This document shows positions 1-8,866 of a stretch of 64,000 nt of DNA, piece after piece. A model generated the notes under the pieces. The model worked only from the letters and a program-made list of their open reading frames with translations, ran no database searches and was not told the DNA's origin. The DNA comes from Vibrio cortegadensis. Its GTDB lineage: Bacteria; Pseudomonadota; Gammaproteobacteria; Enterobacterales; Vibrionaceae. Both the position numbers and the translations under genes were made by a program. Position 1 is the stretch's first letter. The number at the start of each line of letters is the position of its first letter. The stretch covers positions 3,038,001 to 3,102,000 of the forward strand of contig NZ_AP025472.1 of the NCBI RefSeq assembly GCF_024347395.1, in the 5' to 3' direction.

Positions 1-269
1 AAATCTTTCAATTCGTCAGCAGAAATACCTTGTTCTGCTAGCTCTTTCGCTAACAAACCAACCTGCTCACCTTTGCGAGATTCAGCCACTTGCTGAAATT
101 GATAAATGATATCGCGCAGTGTATGAAGTGGCACTTGCTTAGCTGCGCTACGAATACGCTCTTCGCTTTGATTGCCTAATTCACTGAGTAACTTACCGAA
201 CATAACCTTTTCAGGCGACTCTTCCATTTGCTCTAGGACGCGAGCCATTTCATAGGTTGTTAACGACAT
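1..269 (-). CDS. H-NS-like small protein, N-terminal part (runs off window)
   Basis: The gene starts at the ATG complementary to 267-269 and leaves the window at base 1, so only the first 89 or so residues are visible. They are charged and helical. The segment with RIRSAAKQ, then VAESRKGEQ, then EQGISADELKDF follows the pattern of the H-NS N-terminal oligomerisation domain (basic helix, long coiled-coil helix, then a G-I-x-x-x-E-L turn). The C-terminal DNA-binding part, which would settle the assignment, lies outside the window. I infer a nucleoid-associated or H-NS-family protein from this pattern alone. It is also consistent with an unrelated small coiled-coil protein. Confidence 0.5.
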   Translation of the reverse strand, partial: MSLTTYEMARVLEQMEESPEKVMFGKLLSELGNQSEERIRSAAKQVPLHTLRDIIYQFQQVAESRKGEQVGLLAKELAEQGISADELKD

Positions 270-377
270 TAGTTTCTAGTTTCCGCTGTGTGAGACACGA
301 TTATTTGAACGACAAATATACACTTGTTTACGTATTAGGAAAACAACCAATATAAGGATAATTGCCGCTCGTCATCA

Positions 378-1583
378 CTAAGCTTCAGCATAATGCCAAT
401 CACGACCAGCTTTAGAAAATAGAATCAACAATGCAGGTGCAATGAGCCACATTTGCAGGGCAATCATCATTTGCGGTTCTAGTGATAACCTTTGCATTGA
501 GCCAACAATAAAACCAGAACCACTCATTTGAAACAGACCTAGCAGTGCCGCCGCAGTTCCAGCTTTATCCCCAAACGGTTCGAGAGCTTTGCCTGCTGAT
601 GCGCCTAAAATCCAAGCAAAACCAACAGAAGACATGAAAATTGGAAACATAAATGAGAAGGCTGTCGCTTGTTCCGCAAGCAAGAACATCACGAGACCAG
701 CAATAGTTAACGTTGATATTCCAACCAATAACGTTTTATGGGTACCAAATTTGTCCATAAATTTTGGAGCAGAGAAAGCCGCTGCAATATTAATTGCCGC
801 ATTAATACCAAACCAATACGTAAACTCATTCATGCTTAGTCCAAGTTGCTCCATGAGCACAACAGGAGCAGAGGTAACGTAAGCAAGGATCACTGACATC
901 GCTAACATGCACAGAGAAGCGTGGAAGATAAATGTTGGTGTTTTCAATACAGCCCAATAACGAGAAAGCTTAAATACCGCCTGCTTTTCTGTTGCAGGGT
1001 TCGTCTCTTTCATCTTCAACAAAATAGCCAAACCAGCAAGAACAGCAAAGCCCGCCATGAAGCTGAAGTTGGAGCGCCAACCAAATTGCTGAGTTAACCA
1101 ACTGCCAAGAATTGGAGCCAAAGCAGGAATAAAGCAGATCGCGCCATTTAGGTAGCTGATCATTTTTCCACTTTTCTTCGGTCCAAAAATGTCGCGAACT
1201 GTTGCAAATGCTGCTACCGATGTCGCGCACGCACCGAAGCCTTGTAGCAGCCGAGCGACTAGCATCCACTCTATGCTTTGAGCGGCCCACGCCAAGCAAG
1301 CACTCATCGCGTAGATACTAATTCCCCCTAATGCAACAGTTCGACGTCCTATTTTATCTGCCAAAGGCCCAGCAAACAGCTGACCAATACCCATCGCAAA
1401 TAAGAAATATGTGATTGTGTCTTGTGAAAGAGCGTGTTCCACGTGAAACGTTTCTGAGATCAGAGGTAGTGCTGGTAAATAGATATCAATCGCTAACGGA
1501 CTAAAAAGCACTAACATTGTCAGTAATGCCATTTGCATTTTGCTGTTTCTTTGTGGGGTCAGGTTTTGCACGACTCTCTCCAA
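378..1583 (-). CDS. MFS multidrug efflux transporter, Bcr/CflA type
   Basis: This 401-residue protein has about 12 hydrophobic segments and the drug:H+ antiporter-1 signature of the Bcr/CflA group. The motif DIYLPALP sits in the first helix, and the loop GPLADKIGRRTVALGG is the MFS motif A between helices 2 and 3. It probably exports small toxic compounds across the inner membrane with proton antiport; the substrate cannot be read from sequence. It is divergent from a LysR gene that starts about 90 bp away and is the likely regulator. A parS-like 16-mer lies inside the gene (1435-1450), encoding the residues F-H-V-E-H near the first periplasmic loop. Confidence 0.9.
   Translation of the reverse strand: MERVVQNLTPQRNSKMQMALLTMLVLFSPLAIDIYLPALPLISETFHVEHALSQDTITYFLFAMGIGQLFAGPLADKIGRRTVALGGISIYAMSACLAWAAQSIEWMLVARLLQGFGACATSVAAFATVRDIFGPKKSGKMISYLNGAICFIPALAPILGSWLTQQFGWRSNFSFMAGFAVLAGLAILLKMKETNPATEKQAVFKLSRYWAVLKTPTFIFHASLCMLAMSVILAYVTSAPVVLMEQLGLSMNEFTYWFGINAAINIAAAFSAPKFMDKFGTHKTLLVGISTLTIAGLVMFLLAEQATAFSFMFPIFMSSVGFAWILGASAGKALEPFGDKAGTAAALLGLFQMSGSGFIVGSMQRLSLEPQMMIALQMWLIAPALLILFSKAGRDWHYAEA
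1435..1450. promoter_or_regulatory. parS-like ParB binding site 1
   Basis: The sequence TGTTCCACGTGAAACG matches the parS consensus TGTTNCACGTGAAACA at all but the last position. It lies inside the efflux gene. It is one of four such sites in 10 kb, which makes chance unlikely. Confidence 0.82.
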
Positions 1584-1675
1584 TCATGTCGAATGTGCCG
1601 CCATCATAGAGAATTACAGATATGAATCATAATGGCATATACTCATGCGTATTATTCCAAAATGGAAATTTGATT

Positions 1676-2617
1676 ATGGATTTAGGAAAGTTGGCGCGAA
1701 TTGATCTCAACTTGTTGGTTTGTCTCAATGTCCTTATTGAGGAGCTCAGTGTAACGAGATCGGCCCACCGTTTATGTTTAAGCCAATCCGCGGTCAGTAA
1801 ATCACTGGCAAAGCTAAGAGAGCAATTTGATGACCCTCTTTTCATTCGACATGCGCACGGATTAAGGCCAACACCAAAATCATTATTCTTGAAGCCTAAG
1901 CTCGACATATTGATAAACCAACTGGAGCTCATCACTCAACCGGAAAGTTTCGAGCCCGCAACCAGTGAATATCGATTTCATATTGCGGCAGTGGAAAGTG
2001 TCTATCCGCTGATACTTCCCCATTTCTTGCCCGCCATTTTCAAGCAAGCACCGAACATCAACATCAGCACCCATTCATGGGCAGAAGATACTTTCAGTAA
2101 GCTGCAAATTGGTGAATTGGATTTTGGTATCACGGGTAAGGATATCGATATCAATGATGCCAAGCTCACCATGCTGCCTCCAAGTAATATTTGTGAGCAG
2201 GAGATCTATCGTGATGAACAAAAATGCATTGTTCGTCGAGATCATCCAATACTTCAGCAACCCTGGAACATGGCGAATTACTTATCCCTTCGTCATGTAC
2301 AAGTTCGATGCGATGGTAACGATCGTTGGCTTCTTGACTATCGCTTAGCTGATATTGGCAAAGAGCGTGATATTGCCATCACGGTTCCCGACTTCAATAG
2401 TGCTGCGAGCTTATGTACCTATACTGATTTTATCTTCACCGCACCAAGTCATTTCAACGATTGGATAGCCAAACAGATGGATCTAGTGGTTCTGCCTCTA
2501 CCGATGGAATTCCCTCCTATGGCATACACTCTATTTTGGCATAGAGACAGAGAGAATGACCCCGCATTAAACTGGCTACGAAATATAATCAAAGATAAAA
2601 CCTTACATCTTAGATAA
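1676..2617 (+). CDS. LysR-family transcriptional regulator
   Basis: The protein is 313 residues from the ATG at 1676. An upstream in-frame ATG at 1622 would add 18 residues unlike the family. The N-terminus has the LysR winged helix-turn-helix, with the pattern SVTRSAHRLCLSQSAVSKSL followed by LREQFDDPLFIR. A LysR substrate-binding domain follows from about residue 90. The class resembles the NodD/LeuO-like subgroup (start pattern LARIDLNLLV). It is divergent from the MFS efflux gene and probably controls it and itself from the shared intergenic region. The inducer is unknown. Confidence 0.9.
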   Translation: MDLGKLARIDLNLLVCLNVLIEELSVTRSAHRLCLSQSAVSKSLAKLREQFDDPLFIRHAHGLRPTPKSLFLKPKLDILINQLELITQPESFEPATSEYRFHIAAVESVYPLILPHFLPAIFKQAPNINISTHSWAEDTFSKLQIGELDFGITGKDIDINDAKLTMLPPSNICEQEIYRDEQKCIVRRDHPILQQPWNMANYLSLRHVQVRCDGNDRWLLDYRLADIGKERDIAITVPDFNSAASLCTYTDFIFTAPSHFNDWIAKQMDLVVLPLPMEFPPMAYTLFWHRDRENDPALNWLRNIIKDKTLHLR

Positions 2618-2738
2618 ATATCATGCTGAGCAATTGCAGCCAGAGAGTAAAAGCGCTAGCTTATTGTCCTAATAGTCCAAATGCGCTTGCATGACAGGAG
2701 CGAGAGTAAGGGACTCCTACCAATAAGGATAAAGAGAA

Positions 2739-4535
2739 ATGCAAAACATGATTTCTGAACGAGTGGATGCCATTCGTGGATGGCTGATTGCCAATGACTT
2801 CGACGCAATTATCGTTCCTCACGAAGATGAGTATTTAGGTGAATACGTACCCGCTCATAATGAACGACTTCATTGGCTAACAGGCTTTACAGGATCTGCT
2901 GGCGCGGCGGTTATCACCAAAGAAAAATCCGCTATTTTTGTCGATGGCCGCTATACCGTTCAAGTTCGTAAGCAAGTACCCGCTGAATTATTTGAATATC
3001 GTCACTTGATTGATGAGCCAGCTCTAAACTGGATTACGGACAGCCTTCCTCATGGAAGCCGCATTGCATTTGACCCTCGAATGCATACCGCTGCTTGGAT
3101 GAAATCAGCACAATCTCAATTAGGTTCAAATTACGCCCTATCGGCCATTGATGAGAATCCGATAGAGTTAGCATGGAAAGACAGACCGCAACCTGTTGTA
3201 TCTGAGATGCGTTTAATGCCAACCGATAAAGTGGGCCAATCTTGCCAATCTAAACGCAAAGAGATTGCTGCCATTATTGAAAGCAACCAAGCGGATGCTG
3301 CCGTTCTAACCGAGCTTGATTCGATCTGCTGGCTTTTGAATATTCGTGGTCTTGATGTTTCTCGACTACCGGTCTTGCTCTCACATGCCATTATTCACCG
3401 CGATGCGAGTGTAGATTTCTTTTTAGACCCTGCACGCGTTGTCAGTGAGTTCATCGAACATGTTGGTTCTGATGTTCGTGTCCACCACCCAGATAACCTT
3501 AAGCATTACCTTGATGGTTTAAAAGGCAAACATGTCTGCGTGGATCCTGCGACCAGTAATGCTTGGTTTACCCTTGCTCTGCAAAATGCCGATGCCATTA
3601 TCATTGAAGCTGCCGACCCATGCCTGCTACCGAAAGCACAAAAAAATGATGTTGAGATTGCGGGAATGAAAGCTTGTCACATTCGTGATGGTGCAGCGAT
3701 GGCAAAATTCCTATCTTGGATTGATGCTGAAGTAGCAGCAGGCAAACTGCATAACGAAGCTGAGCTAGCAGATAAAGTTCAAAGCTTTCGCCAACAAGAC
3801 CCAACATTAATGGATTTAAGTTTCGATACGATTTCGGCTGCTGGCGGCAACGCGGCAATGTGTCATTACAATCATGAGAATCAACCTGAACCAGGTCAAC
3901 TAGAAATGAACACCTTGTATTTGGTTGATTCAGGTGGCCAGTACTTAGATGGTACAACAGATATCACACGTACTATTGCGATTGGCCAACCTACTGCTGA
4001 AATGATTCAACAGTTTACTTTAGTACTAAAGGGCCATATTGGTATCGCTCGTGCTCGCTTCCCTAAAGGGACATTTGGTTGCCACCTTGATGTATTAGCT
4101 CGTCAACACTTATGGGCAAATGGATACGATTACGATCACGGCACTGGTCACGGTGTTGGACACTTCTTAAGTGTTCACGAAGGCCCACAAAGTATTTCTA
4201 AAAAAATGATACCCGTAGCGTTATTGAAAGGCATGGTCCTTTCTAATGAGCCTGGTTACTACCGAGCTGAAGAGTTTGGTATTCGAATTGAAAACCTAGA
4301 GTTAGTACAGGAAGTTGAAACACAAGGTGACTTCTCTGTTCTTGCATTTGAGTCTTTAACTCGCTGTCCAATCGACAAACGAAACATTAATGTCGATATG
4401 TTGACTCGTCCTGAACTGGCATGGCTTAACCAGTACCATCAAATAGTATGGGATGAAGTGAGCCCTCTGGTTGAAGGTGATGTGAAACAGTGGCTAAAAC
4501 AAGCAACGGCACCATTAAGCCATAACAACGGTTAA
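2739..4535 (+). CDS. Aminopeptidase P family protein (M24 Xaa-Pro aminopeptidase)
   Basis: This 598-residue protein has the three-domain layout of large aminopeptidase P: two creatinase-N-like domains (about residues 1-300) and a C-terminal M24 pita-bread catalytic domain. Metal ligands are visible: the first Asp in LVDSGGQYLDGTTDIT and the second in DGTTDIT, the His in HGTGHGVGHFLS, the Glu in LSNEPGYY and the Glu in GIRIENLE. It removes an N-terminal residue preceding proline from peptides, probably in the cytoplasm since no signal peptide is seen. AAGGA lies upstream of the ATG at 2739; the Met at 2748 is an alternative start. It converges with the thiamine operon on a shared terminator. 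Confidence 0.93.
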   Translation: MQNMISERVDAIRGWLIANDFDAIIVPHEDEYLGEYVPAHNERLHWLTGFTGSAGAAVITKEKSAIFVDGRYTVQVRKQVPAELFEYRHLIDEPALNWITDSLPHGSRIAFDPRMHTAAWMKSAQSQLGSNYALSAIDENPIELAWKDRPQPVVSEMRLMPTDKVGQSCQSKRKEIAAIIESNQADAAVLTELDSICWLLNIRGLDVSRLPVLLSHAIIHRDASVDFFLDPARVVSEFIEHVGSDVRVHHPDNLKHYLDGLKGKHVCVDPATSNAWFTLALQNADAIIIEAADPCLLPKAQKNDVEIAGMKACHIRDGAAMAKFLSWIDAEVAAGKLHNEAELADKVQSFRQQDPTLMDLSFDTISAAGGNAAMCHYNHENQPEPGQLEMNTLYLVDSGGQYLDGTTDITRTIAIGQPTAEMIQQFTLVLKGHIGIARARFPKGTFGCHLDVLARQHLWANGYDYDHGTGHGVGHFLSVHEGPQSISKKMIPVALLKGMVLSNEPGYYRAEEFGIRIENLELVQEVETQGDFSVLAFESLTRCPIDKRNINVDMLTRPELAWLNQYHQIVWDEVSPLVEGDVKQWLKQATAPLSHNNG

Positions 4536-4557
4536 CCACTCACACCAATATGTAAAA

Positions 4558-4592
4558 AGCCCCAAATGAGTAATCGCTTGGGGCTCTTATGT
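4558..4592. terminator. Bidirectional terminator between pepP-like gene and thiH
   Basis: AGCCCCAA pairs with TTGGGGCT around a 12-nt loop, flanked by A-rich and T-rich tracts. It can serve both convergent transcripts. A parS site abuts its right edge. Confidence 0.75.
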
Positions 4593-4605
4593 TTCACGTG
4601 AAACC
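4590..4605. promoter_or_regulatory. parS-like ParB binding site 2
   Basis: TGTTTCACGTGAAACC differs from the 16-bp parS consensus only at the last base. It is intergenic, next to the terminator between the aminopeptidase gene and thiH. Confidence 0.85.
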
Positions 4606-4636
4606 TTTTGGAGAATCAAGATTAGTGAACCTTTCA

Positions 4637-5749
4637 TCAGCCTGAATAAGCTTTATCCCAATCCTTCCAAACCGGCTCAAGCCCAATAGACCGCACTGAT
4701 TCGGCAACCTCTTCGGCACTGCGTTCATCATTGATAGAAAATTGCTCCAACTCCACTGCCGGGTTCGCATAGCCTCCCGGCTGTGTTTTTGAAGCGGCTG
4801 AAATACTGGTAATACCCAGAGGGATAACATTATCTCTAAACACTGCGGATTCCCGCGTCGATAGAGAAAGCTCCACTTCAGGGTTCAGTATTCGATACGC
4901 ACATATTAATTGAACCAGCTGTTTATCTGTCATCACAGACTTTGGTTGCAATGCTCCTTCACATGGCCTTAATCGAGGAAATGAAATTGAGTAGCGAGTT
5001 TTCCAGTATTTTCTCTCCAGATACTCCAAATGAGTAGCAGTAAAGAAACAGTCCGTCCTCCACTCTTCTAAACCAATCAATGCACCAATACCCACTTTAT
5101 CTATGCCAGCCTTTGAAAGCCGATCTGGCGTTTCAAGCCTAAACTGAAAGTCGGTTTTGTTTCCTCGAAGATGGTGTTGTGAATAGGTGCTAGGGTGATA
5201 GGTTTCTTGGTATACCATGACAGCATCTAAGCCCAGAGATTTGAGCTCAACATATTGTTGCCACTCTAGCGGTTGAACTTCCATTGCCACATAGCTAAAT
5301 CGCTCTTTAATCTCAGGTAATGTTTTGCGAAAATAACTCATCCCAACTTTCGATTCATGCTCTCCCGTCACTAACAGGACACTATCGAAATTCATCTGCT
5401 TAATCGCTTCAACCTCTTCAGCTATCTCTTTGCTATCGAGTGTTTTACGCTTTATTCGATTCTCCATGGAGAACCCACAATAAGTACATGCATTCGCACA
5501 TAAGTTTGACAGGTAAAGAGGTATATAGAAGGAGACAGTATTACCAAATCTCTTCCGAGTCATAGCCTGTGACCGTTGTGCCATCTGCTCTAAGTAAGGT
5601 TCCGCAGCAGGAGAGATTAAGGCTTTAAAGTCCTCTAATGTACATTTCGGTTTACTCAACGCCAGCTCAACATCGGCAGCGGTCTTAGCATAAATAGACA
5701 GTCTGACGTCATCCCACTTCAGTTTTTTAAATTCATCAATAAAGCTCAT
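4637..5749 (-). CDS. thiH: 2-iminoacetate synthase ThiH (radical SAM)
   Basis: ThiH cleaves tyrosine to 2-iminoacetate (dehydroglycine) and p-cresol, supplying the C-N unit of the thiamine thiazole ring. The radical-SAM [4Fe-4S] cysteines are in LCANACTYCGF at about residues 84-91 (C-x3-C-x2-C), preceded by the family helix FGNTVSFYIPLY. Length is 370 residues from the second of two adjacent ATGs; the first, at 5752, lies too close to the AGGGG ribosome-binding site. It is the last gene of the thiC-E-F-S-G-H operon, starting 9 bp after thiG ends. A terminator follows at 4558-4592. Confidence 0.96.
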   Translation of the reverse strand: MSFIDEFKKLKWDDVRLSIYAKTAADVELALSKPKCTLEDFKALISPAAEPYLEQMAQRSQAMTRKRFGNTVSFYIPLYLSNLCANACTYCGFSMENRIKRKTLDSKEIAEEVEAIKQMNFDSVLLVTGEHESKVGMSYFRKTLPEIKERFSYVAMEVQPLEWQQYVELKSLGLDAVMVYQETYHPSTYSQHHLRGNKTDFQFRLETPDRLSKAGIDKVGIGALIGLEEWRTDCFFTATHLEYLERKYWKTRYSISFPRLRPCEGALQPKSVMTDKQLVQLICAYRILNPEVELSLSTRESAVFRDNVIPLGITSISAASKTQPGGYANPAVELEQFSINDERSAEEVAESVRSIGLEPVWKDWDKAYSG

Positions 5750-5757
5750 CATCGCCC

Positions 5758-6525
5758 CTAAACTGAATCTAGAAACGAGGTTAATGGACTTGACCCAACA
5801 GCTTGCTTCACAACTCCTGCCAGACCTGATTCATAAGCCAAACGACCTGACTCTACTGCCAGCTTAAATGCGATTGCCATCTGGATAGGATTTGGGGAGG
5901 AAGCAATAGCGGTATTCACAAGAACAGCATCCGCACCCATTTCCATCGCCAGCGCGGCATGAGATGGAGCGCCAATGCCAGCGTCTACCACAACAGGTAC
6001 GTTTGCTTGATCAATAATAATCTCCAGAAAATCCTTCGATGCGATCCCTTTATTCGACCCTATTGGCGATCCTAACGGCATGACAGCTGCACAACCTACT
6101 TCTTCAAGCCGCTTACACAATACAGGATCGGCATGGCAGTAAGGCAGCACAACAAATCCATCATCGACGAGTTGCTCTGCGGCCTTCAATGTTTCAATAG
6201 GATCTGGCATTAGATATTTCGGATCTGGGTGTATCTCCAACTTTAACCAGTTTGTACCAAGAGCCTCTCTTGCAAGATGAGCAGCATAAACGGCATCCCG
6301 CGCGGTTTTAGCTCCCGAAGTGTTGGGGAGAAGGTTAATTCCAGACTGCGCCAATGGCTGGAGAATATTGTCTGACTGGTCATTAATATCGACTCTTTTA
6401 AGCGCTATAGTTGCCAACTCAGATTCAGATTGGAGTATCGCTTGCGTCATCAATTCATTACTTGCGAATTTTCCAGTTCCGGTAAAAAGACGAGAACGAA
6501 ATTTTTTTCCTGCAATCGTAAGCAT
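5758..6525 (-). CDS. thiG: Thiazole synthase ThiG
   Basis: ThiG condenses 1-deoxy-xylulose 5-phosphate, 2-iminoacetate and ThiS-thiocarboxylate into the thiazole phosphate of thiamine. The 255-residue TIM barrel begins with FRSRLFTGTGKF. The Schiff-base lysine is Lys95 in NWLKLEIHPD. The phosphate-binding end is represented by VDAGIGAPSHAALAMEMGAD and VLVNTAIASS. It starts 2 nt after thiS, implying translational coupling. ThiG normally works in complex with ThiH, encoded next. Confidence 0.97.
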   Translation of the reverse strand: MLTIAGKKFRSRLFTGTGKFASNELMTQAILQSESELATIALKRVDINDQSDNILQPLAQSGINLLPNTSGAKTARDAVYAAHLAREALGTNWLKLEIHPDPKYLMPDPIETLKAAEQLVDDGFVVLPYCHADPVLCKRLEEVGCAAVMPLGSPIGSNKGIASKDFLEIIIDQANVPVVVDAGIGAPSHAALAMEMGADAVLVNTAIASSPNPIQMAIAFKLAVESGRLAYESGLAGVVKQAVGSSPLTSFLDSV

Positions 6526-6527
6526 TA

Positions 6528-6731
6528 TTAACCTCCAGCAATAGCTTGAAACAGCGAGATTGAATCACCGTCATTAAATGTGAAATGCTGCCATTGTGAC
6601 TTTGCAATAATGCTCTCATTCACAGCAACCGCGCAGCCTTCCGTCTTCAAACCTAGATCATTAAGCAGCCAAGCAAGTGTCTGGCATGACTCAATAGTGA
6701 TTGGCCTATTATTGAGTGTTAGATTGATCAT
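6528..6731 (-). CDS. thiS: Sulfur carrier protein ThiS
   Basis: This 67-residue ubiquitin-fold protein ends in the required Gly-Gly (AIAGG), which ThiF adenylates and which is converted to a thiocarboxylate. ATG at 6731 is preferred, with AAGGA upstream; an in-frame TTG just before it is a weaker alternative. The gene sits between thiF (activator) and thiG (acceptor), as expected for its job as the sulfur donor of thiazole synthesis. Confidence 0.95.
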   Translation of the reverse strand: MINLTLNNRPITIESCQTLAWLLNDLGLKTEGCAVAVNESIIAKSQWQHFTFNDGDSISLFQAIAGG

Positions 6732-6738
6732 CAACTTA

Positions 6739-7533
6739 TTATTCCTTTATATGATGTTGTTGAACTGACTGAGTTGTCACTTGGCAAACAGAGCAATCGG
6801 AGTCTTGGCTGAAAGTTAATGTTTCCCAGCTCAGCTCCTGTCCATCAAACAGGTGTATTTCTCCGGAATTGATTCGGCAAGGCTGAGTAAGCAACTTGAT
6901 GACTTGCAGTGCTTGAAGGTTGCCTATGACGCCAACCACTGGCCCCATAATCCCCAGTTCATTGCAGCGACTGGCTTGAGGGAGGTTCTGATAGGGAAAC
7001 AAGCAGTGATAGCAAGGGGTACCTTTTTGATAGCTAAATGTTGTTAACTGCCCTTTCCAACCAATCGCAGAACCTGATACCAGTGGCGTTTTATGCTGAT
7101 AACAAGCCAGGTTTATTGCCTGTCTAGTTTCTATATTATCACTGCAATCGACGACGATATCCGCCATCATCACTTCTATATCCAATTGCTGACCATTAAG
7201 AAGAGCATCCACACTCCGAACATTAGTATCAGAGTTCAATGCCGATAGTTGGCGCTTCATCGCGATGACTTTCTGACTGCCAATATCCTTCTCTTGATAG
7301 ATGACCTGTCGTTGTAAATTAGAACTCTCGACCGCATCACTATCTGCGATGACGAGTTGTCCTACCCCAGAAGCTGAGAGATAAAGGGCTGAAGCAGAAC
7401 CCAAGCCACCACATCCCACAATAAGTACTGACGCTTTATTTAATTTTGATTGCCCTATTTCTTGTATCTCAGACAGTGATATCTGTCGCTGATAGCGTAA
7501 AAATTGTTGGTCAGTAAGAGAAGGACTTAGCAT
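6739..7533 (-). CDS. thiF: ThiS adenylyltransferase ThiF
   Basis: ThiF is an E1-like enzyme that adenylates the ThiS C-terminus. The 264-residue protein has the nucleotide-binding loop GCGGLGSASALYLSASGVG near residue 41 and the conserved Asp/Arg pattern DSDAVESSNLQRQVIY. Two CxxC zinc motifs are visible, CYHC (about residue 174) and CSVC near the C-terminus. HesA/MoeB are the nearest paralogues, but placement inside the thi operon fixes the role. Its start overlaps the end of thiE by 7 nt. Confidence 0.95.
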   Translation of the reverse strand: MLSPSLTDQQFLRYQRQISLSEIQEIGQSKLNKASVLIVGCGGLGSASALYLSASGVGQLVIADSDAVESSNLQRQVIYQEKDIGSQKVIAMKRQLSALNSDTNVRSVDALLNGQQLDIEVMMADIVVDCSDNIETRQAINLACYQHKTPLVSGSAIGWKGQLTTFSYQKGTPCYHCLFPYQNLPQASRCNELGIMGPVVGVIGNLQALQVIKLLTQPCRINSGEIHLFDGQELSWETLTFSQDSDCSVCQVTTQSVQQHHIKE

Positions 7534-8864
7534 AAAACCTCCTCTGTACGCTCATGGTTCGCATTCATAATATTGTTGAAGTCTGCAATGGTTTCCTTTG
7601 GATTCGTTGATAGGGTTATCGCTCGAACCACCGCTAGGCTTGAAACCCCACACGACCAGACCATGTTTGCGGTCGATAAATCAATACCACCAATCGCTAC
7701 TGTCGGTATACCGGACTTCTGAGAGTTGTCATTCATCTGATTAATCAAACCTTGATACAGTTTCAACCTCGTAAGGCCTTGAGGTTTAGATGGCATTTGT
7801 TTCGTCGTGGTTGGGAAAATATGCCCTAGCGCAATGTAACTTGGTGACAGTTGGCTAATTCGGAGCAGTTCATGATACCCGTGCGTGGAAACGCCTAAAC
7901 ACATTCCGCTTGTGGCAATCTTCTGTAAGTCGGCAGTTTCGATGTCCTCTTGTCCTAAGTGCACACCAAAAGCGCCATGCTTGATAGCCAGCTCCCAATA
8001 GTCATTGATGAATACCTGAGCCTGATATTTTTCTCCGAGTCGAATAGCTTGAACGATCTGCTCTTCTAAATCGGCCGTTGATGGGTCTTTAACTCTGAGT
8101 TGAATGGTTTTAATACCAAGTAATAGTAACTTTTCAATCCATTCGGCATTACTCACGACCGGGTACAAACCTAAACTATCTTTACTCAATGCCTTAAAAA
8201 CTATAGGTGAGATAGATTGAGACTGGTGCAATGTATCAGCTTGTGATGGTTTCAGTTCAGCATTGAGCTTACTCGGCATCAAAGCAGGTACAGGAAAGCT
8301 ACTAAAATCGACTGGCCATGTTTCACGTGAAACATCATAAACATCTGAATCTGTTTTTACGGAGATACTCGCTCTCGCCAGAACAAGCGCGTCTTCAATT
8401 GGAAAGCCTAAACATAACGATGTAATCAACCAAGCGAGGTGACTTTCCAAAGTAGAATGAGTTCCTTGGCTTTCATCACGCAAGTCTTTTTGTTTATCAG
8501 AAGTGATTTGACTGCGAGTTTCATCGCCACATCGCCAAATATCAACAGCATGATTTTCGTGAAAACTACCAATAAATATGACAGATGGCTTTTCGGCGAG
8601 AAGATTCGTTGCGTCAAACAACGATGGTTGCGAGTCGTAATCCAACACAAATTTGAGTATATGAGTTGCTCTTTCTTCAGCCTTCAAAGCACTCGCTAAA
8701 GCAAATTCAACATTCGTATCATCGGATAAAAGTCGGAAGGCACGAGTTTGGCTAACACCCAACTCGATATCCCCAATGCTAAACCCATGCTGTTCAGCTA
8801 TCAGCAAACATCGCTGCACCTTCCCTGTTAACTCAACGTGCTGAGCAGGAATTTGCAATTTCAT
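7527..8864 (-). CDS. thiE: Thiamine-phosphate synthase ThiE with an N-terminal ThiD-like extension
   Basis: ThiE joins HMP pyrophosphate and thiazole phosphate to give thiamine phosphate. The catalytic TIM barrel occupies about residues 230-445: QLRVKD (255-260), FINDYWELA, GVHLGQED (300-307), GVSTHGYHEL, ALGHIFPTTTK and VAIGGI. At 445 residues it is twice the usual ThiE length of about 210. The extra 220 residues end with a GTHST...LGFPIEDALVLARASI segment (134-167) resembling the C-terminal part of the HMP-phosphate kinase ThiD, but with the GTGC anion-hole motif lost. I infer a decayed ThiD domain kept as a fusion. A perfect parS site lies in the coding sequence at the V-S-R-E-T residues (178-182). 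The gene starts 2 nt after thiC ends. Confidence 0.93.
   Translation of the reverse strand: MKLQIPAQHVELTGKVQRCLLIAEQHGFSIGDIELGVSQTRAFRLLSDDTNVEFALASALKAEERATHILKFVLDYDSQPSLFDATNLLAEKPSVIFIGSFHENHAVDIWRCGDETRSQITSDKQKDLRDESQGTHSTLESHLAWLITSLCLGFPIEDALVLARASISVKTDSDVYDVSRETWPVDFSSFPVPALMPSKLNAELKPSQADTLHQSQSISPIVFKALSKDSLGLYPVVSNAEWIEKLLLLGIKTIQLRVKDPSTADLEEQIVQAIRLGEKYQAQVFINDYWELAIKHGAFGVHLGQEDIETADLQKIATSGMCLGVSTHGYHELLRISQLSPSYIALGHIFPTTTKQMPSKPQGLTRLKLYQGLINQMNDNSQKSGIPTVAIGGIDLSTANMVWSCGVSSLAVVRAITLSTNPKETIADFNNIMNANHERTEEVLC
8319..8334. promoter_or_regulatory. parS ParB binding site 3 (perfect)
   Basis: TGTTTCACGTGAAACA is a perfect 16-bp palindrome and an exact match to the bacterial parS consensus. 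It lies inside thiE and is the strongest of the four sites in this window. Confidence 0.92.
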
Positions 8865-8866
8865 GC

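Noticed and set aside
589..882. A 97-aa plus-strand frame inside the MFS gene
   Set aside because: It is antisense to a well-supported efflux gene and has no family features.
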